Part shown: one piece after another, positions 49,499 to 57,418 of the stretch
How the letters are laid out: the number at the start of each line of letters is the position of its first letter
Numbering within the stretch: the first letter of the stretch is position 1
From: Microvirga roseola
GTDB taxonomy: Bacteria > Pseudomonadota > Alphaproteobacteria > Rhizobiales > Beijerinckiaceae
DNA: 64,000 bases
Direction of reading: 5' to 3'
Assembly: GCF_020866965.1 (NCBI RefSeq)
Contig: NZ_JAJATX010000012.1
Coordinates: 42,098-106,097, forward strand
Position numbers and translations under genes: made by a program
Notes under the pieces: generated by a model
Told to the model about the DNA's origin: nothing
Seen by the model: only the letters and a program-made list of their open reading frames with translations
Database searches by the model: none

Positions 49499-51039
49499 TG
49501 GTCCTGCCTATGAGTCGTCCCCACAAGCATCCTAAGACCGGCGTTTATTATTTCCGCCGTGCTGTCCCCGCTGACCTCCGCCCTATCCTCGGGAAGCGTG
49601 AAGAGTTGCGCTCGCTGGGGACCAAAGATCCTGCCCGTGCTCGTGAACTCCATGCTGCCATCTCGGGAGAGGTGGATCGGCACTGGAAGGCCCTTAGGCG
49701 ACCCACACAGCCGCTAAGCCATAAGCAGGTCGTGGCTCTGTCGGGCCTCGCCTACAAGGCGATGACCGAAGGCCATGCGGACGATCCGGGGTCGTCGTCG
49801 CTGTGGCAGGGGCTTATGCTGCTTCAGAATAACGTCATCAACCCCGACCGCCTCGCTCAATGGCTCGGTCCAACAGTAGATGCCATTCTCGTGCGGGAGG
49901 GCGTGAGGACGGACGAAGCAAGTCGCTCTCGGCTCATTGAGGAGGTGCGGAAGGCGACCAATCAAGCAGCCGCGCAGCTGGCCCGAAATGCCAATGGTAA
50001 TTATCAGCCTGATCCTGACGCCGCTCGGTTTCCTGAGTGGACACCTCCAAAGCCCCCTGAAGGGGAGCAGACGAAGCCTGCGAATGAGGCCAAAAGAGCC
50101 ACCCTCACGGGTCTGATGGAGGGCTGGTGGCGTGAGGCGAAGGCGGTCGGGAGGTCTATCAGCACTCATGAGTCCTACAGCGCCACAATCGCCAAGCTCG
50201 TCGCCTTCCTGGGCCATGACGACGCGCGGAGGGTCACCCCGGAAGACGTGGTGCGGTTCAAGGATCACCGGCTCACGGAGGTGAACCCAAAGACGGGTAA
50301 GCCTGCTTCTCCGAAGACGGTGAAGGATAGTGACCTTGCGGGCCTCAAGGCGGTCTTTGGGTGGGCCGTGACTAACCGCCTTCTCCCATCGAACCCTGCC
50401 GAAGGCATTACGATCAAGATCGGAGCCCCCAAGCGTCTTCGCTCTAAGGGGTTCACCGATAAGGAAGCTAAGGAGATCCTCAAGGCTGCGTGGGAGCGCA
50501 AGAGGGGACGGGAGACGGTGAAGACCTTTTCCGCAAGGCGTTGGGTGCCGTGGCTCCAGGCTTATACAGGATCGAGGGTCGGGGAGATGGCCCAACTGCG
50601 GAAACAGGACTTACGCCGCGAGGGGGACACATGGGTTCTCACGGTGACACCTGAGGCCGGAACGGTGAAGGGAGGGCAGGCGCGGGAGATCCCTCTGCAT
50701 GATCATCTGGTCGATCTCGGCTTTCCTGATTTCGTAATGTCCGCTTCAGCGGGTCACCTCTTCCTGACGCCTGCCGAGGATGGAGATGTGCTTGGTCCCC
50801 TCCAGGGCGTGAAAAACCGCCTTACGGAATTTGCACGGGAAATAGTTTCGGACCCTCATGTGCAGCCCACGCACGGCTGGCGACACCGCTTCAAGACCCT
50901 GTGTCGCGAGGCAGGCATTGATCCTCGCACCCGCGATGTAATCCAGGGCCACGCAGCTAGGACCGCTGGCGATGACTACGGGGACGTAACCATCAGAGCA
51001 ATGGCTAGGGCATTGGCTTTATTCCCCCGACAGGGGTGA
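49498..51039 (+). CDS. Tyrosine-type site-specific recombinase (integrase) of element 1
   Basis: A 513-aa integrase with a DUF6538-like N-terminus (YYFRRAVPADLRPILGKREE), a core-binding domain near 205-300 and a C-terminal catalytic domain. The catalytic residues are visible: Arg in YTGSRVGEMAQL, His-X2-Arg in THGWRHRF, then His and Tyr in QGHAARTAGDDYGD. It sits 86 bp from tRNA-Leu and reads away from it, as is usual for island integrases. The ATG at 49498 lies inside a repeated GTGATACAAA motif; a GTG three codons upstream is possible. It is related over its length to the integrase at 58509. Confidence 0.93.
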   Translation: MVLPMSRPHKHPKTGVYYFRRAVPADLRPILGKREELRSLGTKDPARARELHAAISGEVDRHWKALRRPTQPLSHKQVVALSGLAYKAMTEGHADDPGSSSLWQGLMLLQNNVINPDRLAQWLGPTVDAILVREGVRTDEASRSRLIEEVRKATNQAAAQLARNANGNYQPDPDAARFPEWTPPKPPEGEQTKPANEAKRATLTGLMEGWWREAKAVGRSISTHESYSATIAKLVAFLGHDDARRVTPEDVVRFKDHRLTEVNPKTGKPASPKTVKDSDLAGLKAVFGWAVTNRLLPSNPAEGITIKIGAPKRLRSKGFTDKEAKEILKAAWERKRGRETVKTFSARRWVPWLQAYTGSRVGEMAQLRKQDLRREGDTWVLTVTPEAGTVKGGQAREIPLHDHLVDLGFPDFVMSASAGHLFLTPAEDGDVLGPLQGVKNRLTEFAREIVSDPHVQPTHGWRHRFKTLCREAGIDPRTRDVIQGHAARTAGDDYGDVTIRAMARALALFPRQG

Positions 51040-51070
51040 GGCACGGAGGCGGTGTAGCCTCCCACCTCAG
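51036..51070 (+). terminator. Hairpin after integrase 1
   Basis: GGAGGC-ggtgta-GCCTCC (51045-51062) with flanking GTGAGG/CCTCAG pairing, starting at the integrase stop. There is no U-tract. It is a probable transcript end between convergent genes. Confidence 0.4.
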
Positions 51071-51137
51071 CCAGACAGGTACAGGAATGATCTTTCAGAG
51101 AAGGGAGTGCAGGGGCGTTAAAACCCTCCGCTCCTCG

Positions 51138-51848
51138 TCATTCCGCTGCTTGGCGTCGTGCGCCATCGAAGGCTGCGGCGAGGTCACGGCTGATGCGCTG
51201 CTCCTCTTCCTGTAGTCGTCCCTCGGCTTGCTTAAGGTGAACCAGCCACGGCTTGTAGGCCTCGATGATGATCCTCCCAAGCTGCTCCGTGGCCTTCCGG
51301 CTCATGGGTCTGAACCAGCCTTTGGTCTGATCAGTGTTCGGATCATAGGTGACACCTCGGGCAATCCCTGACGGCAACCTGAACTGTCTCACGGTCTGTC
51401 CAATGAACCCCCGATCCGACGCGAACCTCCTCGGCTGCTGATCCCGTAGCAGGAACATGGCGGCAATCGTGGTCGCGGTCTCGATGCTGTCCCCGCTCTT
51501 GGTCACCTTCTCGATCTGATCACAAGCTGTGACGAGGTGGCGGTTCATGGCGTGGCCTCGGTGGAACCTAGCGAGCTCCGCTTGGGCGTATTCGGTGAGG
51601 CGTCGGGTGATCTCCTTGAGACTCGACACGATTAGCTCCTGCTTCCCCGTGGCCATGACCTTCCGGACCCTGTCCTCATAGGCGCGAAGCTCGCGGCGGG
51701 TGACAAGGGTTTGCTGCGCGTCGCCATGCACTCGGGCTCGGGAGTGATGCTTGGTGCAGAGAGGAGACACGCTGGAGCGGGTTTGGTTGCTGCATCCAGG
51801 GGCGGCGCATTGGCCGAACCCTCTGCGGATGGGTGTGATGTTTGGCAT
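51138..51848 (-). CDS. Hypothetical protein with N-terminal zinc-cluster (HNH-like) motif
   Basis: A 236-aa protein of unknown function. Residues 14-35 contain CAAPGCSNQTRSSVSPLC followed by TKHHSR, a Cys-X4-Cys...Cys-X2-His pattern. It recalls treble-clef zinc fingers and the zinc-binding part of some phage HNH endonucleases, but the catalytic HNH residues are not evident. The rest is helical, with a charged, coiled-coil-like C-terminus (LKQAEGRLQEEEQRISRDL). It converges with the integrase gene. A terminator at 51881-51918 separates it from the ParB-like gene. There is no counterpart in element 2 as far as seen. Confidence 0.6.
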   Translation of the reverse strand: MPNITPIRRGFGQCAAPGCSNQTRSSVSPLCTKHHSRARVHGDAQQTLVTRRELRAYEDRVRKVMATGKQELIVSSLKEITRRLTEYAQAELARFHRGHAMNRHLVTACDQIEKVTKSGDSIETATTIAAMFLLRDQQPRRFASDRGFIGQTVRQFRLPSGIARGVTYDPNTDQTKGWFRPMSRKATEQLGRIIIEAYKPWLVHLKQAEGRLQEEEQRISRDLAAAFDGARRQAAE

Positions 51849-51880
51849 GGTTGGTGCTGCCTTTCGATGGTGCTGCTAAA

Positions 51881-51918
51881 TGAAAAGACCCCGCTCGGTG
51901 TGATCCTGGCGGGGCCTC
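51881..51918 (-). terminator. Terminator after the ParB-like gene of element 1
   Basis: On the minus strand, CCCCGC (51909-51914) pairs with GCGGGG (51889-51894) around a 14-nt loop and is followed by TCTTTTCA. It lies downstream of the rnhA-parB operon and just before the zinc-cluster gene. Confidence 0.55.
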
Positions 51919-51984
51919 GTGGCGTGGACGGGTGATGGTCTTGGGTGTCTAAAATAGACAACAAGGGAGTAGACAGGGCGGGGC

Positions 51985-52848
51985 TCAGAAGAGGCTATCG
52001 GTGGCGTCCTCGCTTGGTCCTCTTCCGGCCAATGCTGCGGCGATCTCGTCGACCCGCTCGACTCCCACGTAGATCTCAATGGCTCGGGCGAACATTTCCA
52101 CGTTCCCTGAGAGTTTCGTCCCGAACTCCTTGTACAGTCTGTCGGCGTATCGCTGAGCCTGAGCGTGGAGCCAGTCGTCGTCGACCGACCTGGCGTCCCC
52201 GTCCATTCTCTTCGCGTCCCTCTTGGCGTCCATCCAGACCTCGTAGGTGCTGGCTCTCTGGGATCCGAGCTTCTGCAAGGTCTTCCGCATGATGGCGACT
52301 TGAGCCTTGCTGACGCCTGCTGCCTTCGTTGTTTCGGCAATCGAGTGCATCCCCATCCGGGTCAATCGCCATGCATAGTCCTGGCGGTCGCTGGTTTGCA
52401 TCGGGAGTTTGGCTTTGGAGTTCTCCTTGCCGCTCTCCGCGATCGCTTCGGGGATCGTCCCGCTGAAGTACCGGACGGGGATCGAGTGAAAACCCTTGGT
52501 CCTTTTGTAGGCGCTCCATCGGTGATGTCCGTCGATGAGAACGGGCCACCTCCCGACCTGCATGATGAGGATGGGATCAAGGTCTCTGTGTTCCCTCAGG
52601 GCCTTCGAGAGTTCCTCGATGTGGTCGTTGCTCTTCCCCGTCCGTGGCTGGAATAGCTCGGGGATCATCTTGATTTCGGTTAGGGCGATCCGGCTCGGAA
52701 GGATTGAGGGCTGTGGCTCTTTAGCTTGTAGCTCTAGCTCCGCGATGGCCTGCCTTACCTTTGAGGGCATGGCCTCATTGGTGGTCGTGGTTTCTGTGCT
52801 GCTGGTGCTCATGTGTTCTGATGGTCGGCTGTCGAAGCAATCCCTCAT
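51985..52848 (-). CDS. ParB-like N-terminal domain protein (element 1)
   Basis: A 287-aa protein with a ParB/sulfiredoxin-type domain. LTEIKMIPELFQPR near 55 is followed by ALREHRDLDPILIMQVGRWP and VLIDGHHRWSAYKRT, where GHHRW stands in place of the GERR box of ParB. A putative helix-turn-helix (IAETTKAAGVSKAQVAIMRK) lies near 175. It is homologous to the protein at 60282-61085 in element 2, and in both elements the gene follows an RNase HI gene. A role in element maintenance or regulation is inferred. Starts at 52848 and 52812 are both possible. Confidence 0.8.
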   Translation of the reverse strand: MRDCFDSRPSEHMSTSSTETTTTNEAMPSKVRQAIAELELQAKEPQPSILPSRIALTEIKMIPELFQPRTGKSNDHIEELSKALREHRDLDPILIMQVGRWPVLIDGHHRWSAYKRTKGFHSIPVRYFSGTIPEAIAESGKENSKAKLPMQTSDRQDYAWRLTRMGMHSIAETTKAAGVSKAQVAIMRKTLQKLGSQRASTYEVWMDAKRDAKRMDGDARSVDDDWLHAQAQRYADRLYKEFGTKLSGNVEMFARAIEIYVGVERVDEIAAALAGRGPSEDATDSLF

Positions 52849-52874
52849 TCACTCGGGGCCGCTTTCGGCTGTCG

Positions 52875-53384
52875 TTAGGTGTTGATCGCTGTTCGGGTCA
52901 GGTCTTCGCGCTTCCCAGTCTGCTTCACTCGGTGCGCGGCCTCTCGAGCGATGCGGTCAGCGATGGCGTTCCCCTGATCGTCAGCATGTCCCTTGGTCCA
53001 CTTGATGCAGACTAGGGGGCGCTGGTCGATGGCCTCCCAAATGAGCTTCCATAGGTCTGTGTTGAGTACAGGCTTCTTATCTGCGGTCCTCATGCCTCGG
53101 GACTGCCATCCCGCCCGGTATTCGGTGCATCCCTTCACAACGTATTGGCTATCGGTGCGGATGATCGCGGGTTGGTCTTCGGGGATCGCTAGGACGGCTT
53201 GGAGGAATGCGTACTGCTCGGCGCGATTGTTCGTGGTGTTCCTGCTCGATCCGTGGAGGGTCCACCGCTCGCCGTTGCCCTGCTCGATGTAGACCCCAAA
53301 GCCTGCAGGGCCGGGATTGTTGATGGCACTGCCATCCGACCATACGCGCCATTCAGAGGCGGCGTTCATCGTGAGGGCGCTCAC
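52875..53384 (-). CDS. RNase HI family protein (element 1)
   Basis: A 169-aa ribonuclease H. The four acidic catalytic residues can be placed: Asp in VWSDGSAINNPGPAGFG, Glu in NNRAEQYAFL, Asp in IIRTDSQYVVKG and Asp in GHADDQGNAIADRIA, with the conserved His ahead of it. It should cut RNA in RNA-DNA hybrids. It is a different sequence from a housekeeping rnhA and has a homologue in element 2. The GTG start overlaps the stop of the small upstream gene (GTGA), and parB-like follows 26 bp later. Presence on an integrative element suggests a role in its replication or transfer intermediates. Confidence 0.88.
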   Translation of the reverse strand: MSALTMNAASEWRVWSDGSAINNPGPAGFGVYIEQGNGERWTLHGSSRNTTNNRAEQYAFLQAVLAIPEDQPAIIRTDSQYVVKGCTEYRAGWQSRGMRTADKKPVLNTDLWKLIWEAIDQRPLVCIKWTKGHADDQGNAIADRIAREAAHRVKQTGKREDLTRTAINT

Positions 53385-53647
53385 CGCGCTGCTTCCTTCA
53401 CACGGGACAACCCTTCGGTGACCTCACGATTGATCCTGAGTATCCCTGCGGCGATCTCCTCGGCCATGCCTTCGAGAGCGAGGGAAAGGGCAATGCTGGT
53501 CGAGACAAACACTCCGTGCTTCTCCTCAAATGCCTGCCGGACTGCGGTGAGGTTCTTGAGGTCAACGGCGGAGAGCTTGAAGTTATGGCTTGATAGGTCT
53601 TGGTTCCGAATGCGGTAGAGTGTTGGTTTGGTGCGATTAACGATCAT
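53381..53647 (-). CDS. Small hypothetical protein, first gene of the rnhA-parB operon
   Basis: An 88-aa basic-to-neutral protein of unknown function. The middle section (KLSAVDLKNLTAVRQAFEEK, then GVFVSTSIALSLALEGMAEE) has the beta-strand-then-two-helix feel of ribbon-helix-helix DNA-binding proteins, but this is not certain. AAAGGA precedes the ATG. Its stop overlaps the RNase HI start, so the two are coupled. Upstream lies the 850-bp repeat-bearing region. It may be the operon's autoregulator. Confidence 0.6.
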   Translation of the reverse strand: MIVNRTKPTLYRIRNQDLSSHNFKLSAVDLKNLTAVRQAFEEKHGVFVSTSIALSLALEGMAEEIAAGILRINREVTEGLSRVKEAAR

Positions 53648-54497
53648 GGGTTTCCTTTGTCGTCGGTGAGTTGGGTTGTCCTGCTCTTACAATTCAAAAG
53701 ACCCAAGGCCTCTCCCGGTGAAGGAAAGGACCTGGGCCTAGTGCTGACAGAACAGAACCATGATTGAGGGTGTGATCCTCAGACCATGAACAGACGCGCC
53801 CCCATCATCGCGGTCCTCTCGGACTCAACCATTGGACAGCGGTAAGATAGCCTCGGTGGGTGCTCGCGGCGGTGCGTCTATTGATGGGCTGCGAGTTGTC
53901 GTCTGGTCTTGTGCGGTATGACGCCTGAATGGGATCAACCATTGTCGCTTGGGGTTCGCGATGTGCCGCTATAACTCGTGCCGCGATGCCGCGTCTGGAT
54001 CCATAGTGAGCCACTAAAGGCTCTCATGGTCCTAGCGTTTGGTTCTGCGTAGTGCCGCTTTTAAATTGCCACATGCAGGGGACGAGCATTCGTAGCTCTG
54101 CGTAGTGAGCCACTAAAGACGTCACAAACAATGGACATTTGCAGGAAGTTGCTGCTGGTGCGGTGCAGGTCGGTCCTGCAAGGTGCCGCTTTAACTCGTC
54201 ACAAAAGGGGGACGTGAGAACGATGAAGCTCCCACCAAGTGTCTAGGCGAGCTTTGAAGGTCGTCTCGGTAGGCCCGAAAGCGGGAGTGACCCCCGTCGT
54301 TCCGTTGTGCTGGCTGTGGTGTGCCACTCTTATTCGTCACAAGCTCGGGGCGGCTCTCCTCCTTAGTGGACCTTTAATTCGTCACAGCGTCTCCCTTCGG
54401 CGTAATAGGGCCTTGATCTCGTTGGGACTTCTCCCGGTTTCGCAGGGGATCTGAAGGTGGTTTCTCATCCCTGCGCTCCGGTCCAGTGTGGCAGTGA
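53648..54497. other. 850-bp non-coding region of element 1
   Basis: No credible gene is present; open frames here are short, and one of 71 codons (54239-54454) merely runs through the repeats. The region holds a third TTACAATTCAA motif (53687-53697) just upstream of the small-protein gene and a seven-copy degenerate repeat array (53963-54386). It ends at the serine recombinase stop. Confidence 0.7.
53963..54386 (+). repeat. Array of seven degenerate ~24-bp repeats (array 1)
   Basis: Copies start near 53963, 54004, 54049, 54103, 54182, 54318 and 54364. The shared pattern is TAGTG or GGTG, then GCCGCT or GCCACT, a TTTAA/CTAAA centre, and TCGTCACA at the end. The best copies are 54182-54204 (GTGCCGCTTTAACTCGTCAC) and 54318-54342. 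Two copies share the longer lead TCTGCGTAGTG. Spacing is irregular (41 to 136 bp). All lie in one orientation between the rnhA operon and the recombinase gene. Confidence 0.7.
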
Positions 54498-55133
54498 TCA
54501 CAGACCCCATGCCGCTAGGTTTGCCTCGGCCTCGCTCGGGTCCGCCTTGATCCTCAGAACGGTCTGCCGGGTCAGTCCTGTGGCCTTGGCAATGGCGCTG
54601 GTGCCTGCATCCTGGCTAAGGAGGGCCTGCACGGTCCCAAGCTGTTGGCGATTGTAGGAAGGCTTCCGCCCGAGGTAGCGGCCTTCCTGGGCCCTGGCAT
54701 GGGCTATCCCGGCCCGCTGGGCCTCCTTCGTCGCCTCAGCCTGGGCCTGTGCGGTGGCCGCCATGAAGGCGATCAGAGCGTCCCGCACGGCCTGCTGCAT
54801 CGGATCCGTGGTTGCTCCATCGAAGGTCATGCCGTTGATGACCGTCTTCACCACAACGCCACGCCGCATAAACTCGCGGATGGTGTCGCTCACATCCCGG
54901 TAATCACGGCCCAGCCGGTCCACCCAGCGGACCACGAGAGTGTCGCCACGGCGCAGGATGTCGAAAAGGCGCTTGCCCTCCGGCCTCTCCGCAAGTGCGG
55001 TGCTGACCCCTGAGACACCATTGTCAGCCACGACCTCGTCGATGGCAAATCCTGAGGCTTCTGCTTGGGTCTTCTGGTGGGCGAGCGTCTGGTCTGCAGT
55101 AGAGACGCGGGCATAAAGGATGGTCTTGGTCAT
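54498..55133 (-). CDS. Serine recombinase (resolvase/invertase family) of element 1
   Basis: A 211-aa small serine recombinase. The catalytic serine is in ILYARVSTADQ near residue 11. The arginines of the active site lie in VRWVDRLGRDYRDV near 70. A C-terminal helix-turn-helix (GTSAIAKATGLTRQTVLRIK) should bind the res site. The frame extends 21 codons further, but the ATG at 55133 fits the family start and has GGGAAG upstream. A cluster of TGTCCGTA motifs lies just upstream. It may resolve dimers or multimers of the excised element. Confidence 0.92.
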   Translation of the reverse strand: MTKTILYARVSTADQTLAHQKTQAEASGFAIDEVVADNGVSGVSTALAERPEGKRLFDILRRGDTLVVRWVDRLGRDYRDVSDTIREFMRRGVVVKTVINGMTFDGATTDPMQQAVRDALIAFMAATAQAQAEATKEAQRAGIAHARAQEGRYLGRKPSYNRQQLGTVQALLSQDAGTSAIAKATGLTRQTVLRIKADPSEAEANLAAWGL

Positions 55134-55145
55134 GGCTTCCCTAGG

Positions 55146-55208
55146 TGTCCGTAAGGATCGTGTCCGTAGATAAGCCTGTCCGTTGATTGAAGTCAACCTT
55201 TACGGACA
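55146..55208. promoter_or_regulatory. Candidate res site of recombinase 1
   Basis: TGTCCGTA at 55146-55153 and 55161-55168, TGTCCGTT at 55177-55184, and the inverted TACGGACA at 55201-55208. The direct and inverted arrangement immediately upstream of a serine recombinase gene is typical of its own binding and crossover site. Confidence 0.6.
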
Positions 55209-55261
55209 TCTTGTCGTGCACCGCAGTGCCTGACCGTTAGAGCATGCCCTTATGGACAGCC

Positions 55262-55738
55262 TTATTGGCCAAGACGAGCGCGTAACGTCTTATGGAACTC
55301 GGCTGTGCTGCTACGCCGCGCAACTTCTTCGTTCAGATAGCCCTTGCGTACGCGGTAGGTACCTGATGACGACTTGGAGACAGCCGCATACTCGTCAAGA
55401 TCCTTATTGGAGCGCAGATAGGGCCATTTCTTGAGGTATTCGGGCAGAGGGGTCGACTCGCCAGCGTAGGTCGCGATCGGCTGATCCTTTTCCGTGGCGA
55501 TACCTATCTCCCATGGCACCCACCAAGAACTCTTGGTGCTTGAGGAGACCACCGCGAGCAACTGTGTGCAGCGTCCCAGTTCCGCCCGTATGTGCTCACC
55601 GAGTTCATCTCCAGCCTGTTGCGCCACCGGATCAATCACATCCAAGTAGCTGTCGATCTGGTGAACGGTCCGAAGCCGGTGGCTGATTGAGGCCGCAAGC
55701 TCGGTGTCGGCCTTCTGGTGTGAGATAAAGACTTTCAT
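55262..55738 (-). CDS. TIR-domain protein, third gene of the TIR-caspase operon
   Basis: A 158-aa protein that is essentially one TIR domain. It starts KVFISHQKADTELAASISHRL. LLAVVSSSTKSSWWVPWEIG follows, where Glu77 is the candidate NAD-hydrolase residue next to a tryptophan pair. The final 60 residues (from about 100) are not conserved in any way I recognise. TIR domains of bacterial defence cleave NAD+ or make cyclic ADP-ribose signals. Its ATG is 2 bp after the caspase stop, so the two are co-transcribed. It could be a second signal maker or an effector. Confidence 0.85.
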   Translation of the reverse strand: MKVFISHQKADTELAASISHRLRTVHQIDSYLDVIDPVAQQAGDELGEHIRAELGRCTQLLAVVSSSTKSSWWVPWEIGIATEKDQPIATYAGESTPLPEYLKKWPYLRSNKDLDEYAAVSKSSSGTYRVRKGYLNEEVARRSSTAEFHKTLRARLGQ

Positions 55739-55740
55739 GA

Positions 55741-56733
55741 TTAGATCCGCTTGGCCTCAGCCAGCTTCCGGTAATGCGCACCAAGTGCAGTAAGCTTGCA
55801 GCCCGTGCTGTGGACCGCAGCATGCCACATGTGCGGCTGGTCAACGGGCACCACGAGGCCATGGCGGTTGCATAACTGCAATTCGCGATAGATCCGCACG
55901 TTGTCATCGTCGACTGGGATGTGCTTTAGCCGGTCGGCCTCCTCACCCCGGTCCGGTTCATACGAGGGGTCAAGAGCATAGATAGATGTCGGATCCGCGA
56001 AGTAGGTCAGCAGTCGGCGGAGCACCTCAAGCGGGATCTTTGGCGACACTTCCCTCAGGACCACGAAAGATTGCACATTCGCCTTGTAGATTGGTCGCTG
56101 ATCCCAGGGTCCGAGGGTCTGGTCAACGTGCGAGTAGATTGCTGCTGGCGTGATGCGGCCACAGATATCGGCAGCACTGCCGCGAAGGCCGTCCACCAGG
56201 ATGTCGGTGAATATACCGTGTCCATTGATCTCGCCTGCAGTCCCCTCACGGTGGCAGGCCGTCAGGATGGTAACGCCATTACCCAAGAAGGAGAATTGTC
56301 CACTCGAACCTAGCCCAGTCACCTCGCCAGCAAAGCCTGACTGGCAGCTATCTAAGATGATCACTGTCGACTTGATCCGCGGGTACGCACTGGCCGCGAG
56401 ATCGATCACTTCGTTGAGGCCAACGCCCCAAGAAGGCTTTCTCCCGTCCTGAGTGACAAGGAAGCCCGCATTAGTGTCTTGGTTGATGATGCCGTGCCCT
56501 GCAAAGAAGAACAGGACGGTTTCGGCATCGCCCCGGAACAACTCGACCAGGGCCTCATGGAGGACTGCACTCGTCACTGGGCCATTGTTGCTGGTGATCG
56601 TCCGAACGGCAAAATTAGGTGAGCCGTCACCATTGGTTTCAAGCAGTGATCCGATCGTGATTGCGTCGTTGACGCAGCCGTGCAGCGGGGCACCCGGATA
56701 ATCGTCGATGCCGATGACCAAAGCCTTGCGCAT
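55741..56733 (-). CDS. Caspase-family (C14) protease, putative Thoeris-type effector
   Basis: A 330-aa protein with a caspase/metacaspase-like catalytic domain (residues 1 to about 225): ALVIGIDDYPGAPLHGCVND at the N-terminus, the catalytic His80 in FFFAGHGII and Cys130 in VIILDSCQSGFAGE. The last ~100 residues (from about 230) form a separate alpha/beta region resembling a winged helix, with no known family. In recently described Thoeris variants a TIR-made cyclic ADP-ribose activates a caspase-like protease that kills the infected cell; the gene arrangement here fits. The start codon shares its A with the stop of the upstream TIR gene (TGATG). Confidence 0.88.
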   Translation of the reverse strand: MRKALVIGIDDYPGAPLHGCVNDAITIGSLLETNGDGSPNFAVRTITSNNGPVTSAVLHEALVELFRGDAETVLFFFAGHGIINQDTNAGFLVTQDGRKPSWGVGLNEVIDLAASAYPRIKSTVIILDSCQSGFAGEVTGLGSSGQFSFLGNGVTILTACHREGTAGEINGHGIFTDILVDGLRGSAADICGRITPAAIYSHVDQTLGPWDQRPIYKANVQSFVVLREVSPKIPLEVLRRLLTYFADPTSIYALDPSYEPDRGEEADRLKHIPVDDDNVRIYRELQLCNRHGLVVPVDQPHMWHAAVHSTGCKLTALGAHYRKLAEAKRI

Positions 56734-57122
56734 CAGCGAGCCCCCCCAATCAGGGCCTTTAGGTTCGGCCAGGTCCAGTTATACATTTTGTCGGTGGGCA
56801 TCGCAGCCGTCGGCTTGACGCAAGTCTTGCTTGAGCGGCCGTAGAGGAGGAAGTGGGGCTTTTTCTCCTCCCGCGCGATCTGCAACTCGGCACTGACCCC
56901 GGTCGCCGTATTGGTGTGCTCACCACAGATCACCATGACTTGGTCCACCCGTCGGATCCGGTCGCGAACCTTGTCCTTCCAATTGCCAGTCATATGCTCC
57001 TTCACTGACCAGTCAGCGAGCTCAAACGGTGAATCGGAGTGCTTGGCTTGGCCAACGATCAGATTGCGGAGATCTTCGTCGTGATCGAAGTCGAATGAGA
57101 TGAAGAGGCGACTCTTGCCCAT
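56733..57122 (-). CDS. ThsB-like (MTH538-type) TIR protein, first gene of the operon
   Basis: A 129-aa stand-alone TIR-like protein of the MTH538/ThsB family. It begins SRLFISFDFDHDEDLRNLIV, then SPFELADWSVKEHMTGNWKD and VRDRIRRVDQVMVICGEHTN. TATGVSAELQIAREE follows, with Glu79 as the putative catalytic residue, then a YNWTWPNLKALIGG ending. In Thoeris defence ThsB senses phage and makes a cyclic ADP-ribose signal. The frame opens at a GTG 11 codons upstream, but the ATG at 57122 has GCGGGG ahead and matches the family start. It is translationally coupled to the caspase gene. Confidence 0.85.
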   Translation of the reverse strand: MGKSRLFISFDFDHDEDLRNLIVGQAKHSDSPFELADWSVKEHMTGNWKDKVRDRIRRVDQVMVICGEHTNTATGVSAELQIAREEKKPHFLLYGRSSKTCVKPTAAMPTDKMYNWTWPNLKALIGGAR

Positions 57123-57418
57123 GCTGCCCCGCTCTGAGAGAGGGTGACTTTGCACCCATTAGGTTTCTTGTCTTGCATCTAGCACACCTCCTCGGCTGCG
57201 CCTAGTTGCACCCGCGGGGCATTGCGGTGTGTTTGTTAGGTTCAGGCAGGAATCTCAGTTGCGGCCGTCAAGGGCGACCGCTTCGTACTAGAGGAGTCAT
57301 GGGAGGGGTAAGGGGGGATGCGGCCGCGGCTCCATCGTAGATATGGGCTTTCAACTTTTCGCCGAAAAATATACGGAGCGATTAGGCAGTTAGCTGGTTA
57401 GTTTTGGGATAAAGTCAA
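57123..57418. other. Divergent intergenic region between the two TIR transcription units
   Basis: About 296 bp containing promoters for both directions by position. TTGCACCC is repeated directly at 57150-57157 and 57206-57213. The right third becomes AT-rich toward the TIR gene at 57419. No -35/-10 could be fixed with confidence. Confidence 0.4.

Noticed and set aside
53963..54386. CRISPR array
   Set aside because: Copies vary too much, spacing ranges from 41 to 136 bp, and no cas gene is present.
54239..54454. A 71-codon frame within the element 1 repeat region
   Set aside because: It runs through two repeats, has no ribosome site and no homology-like features.
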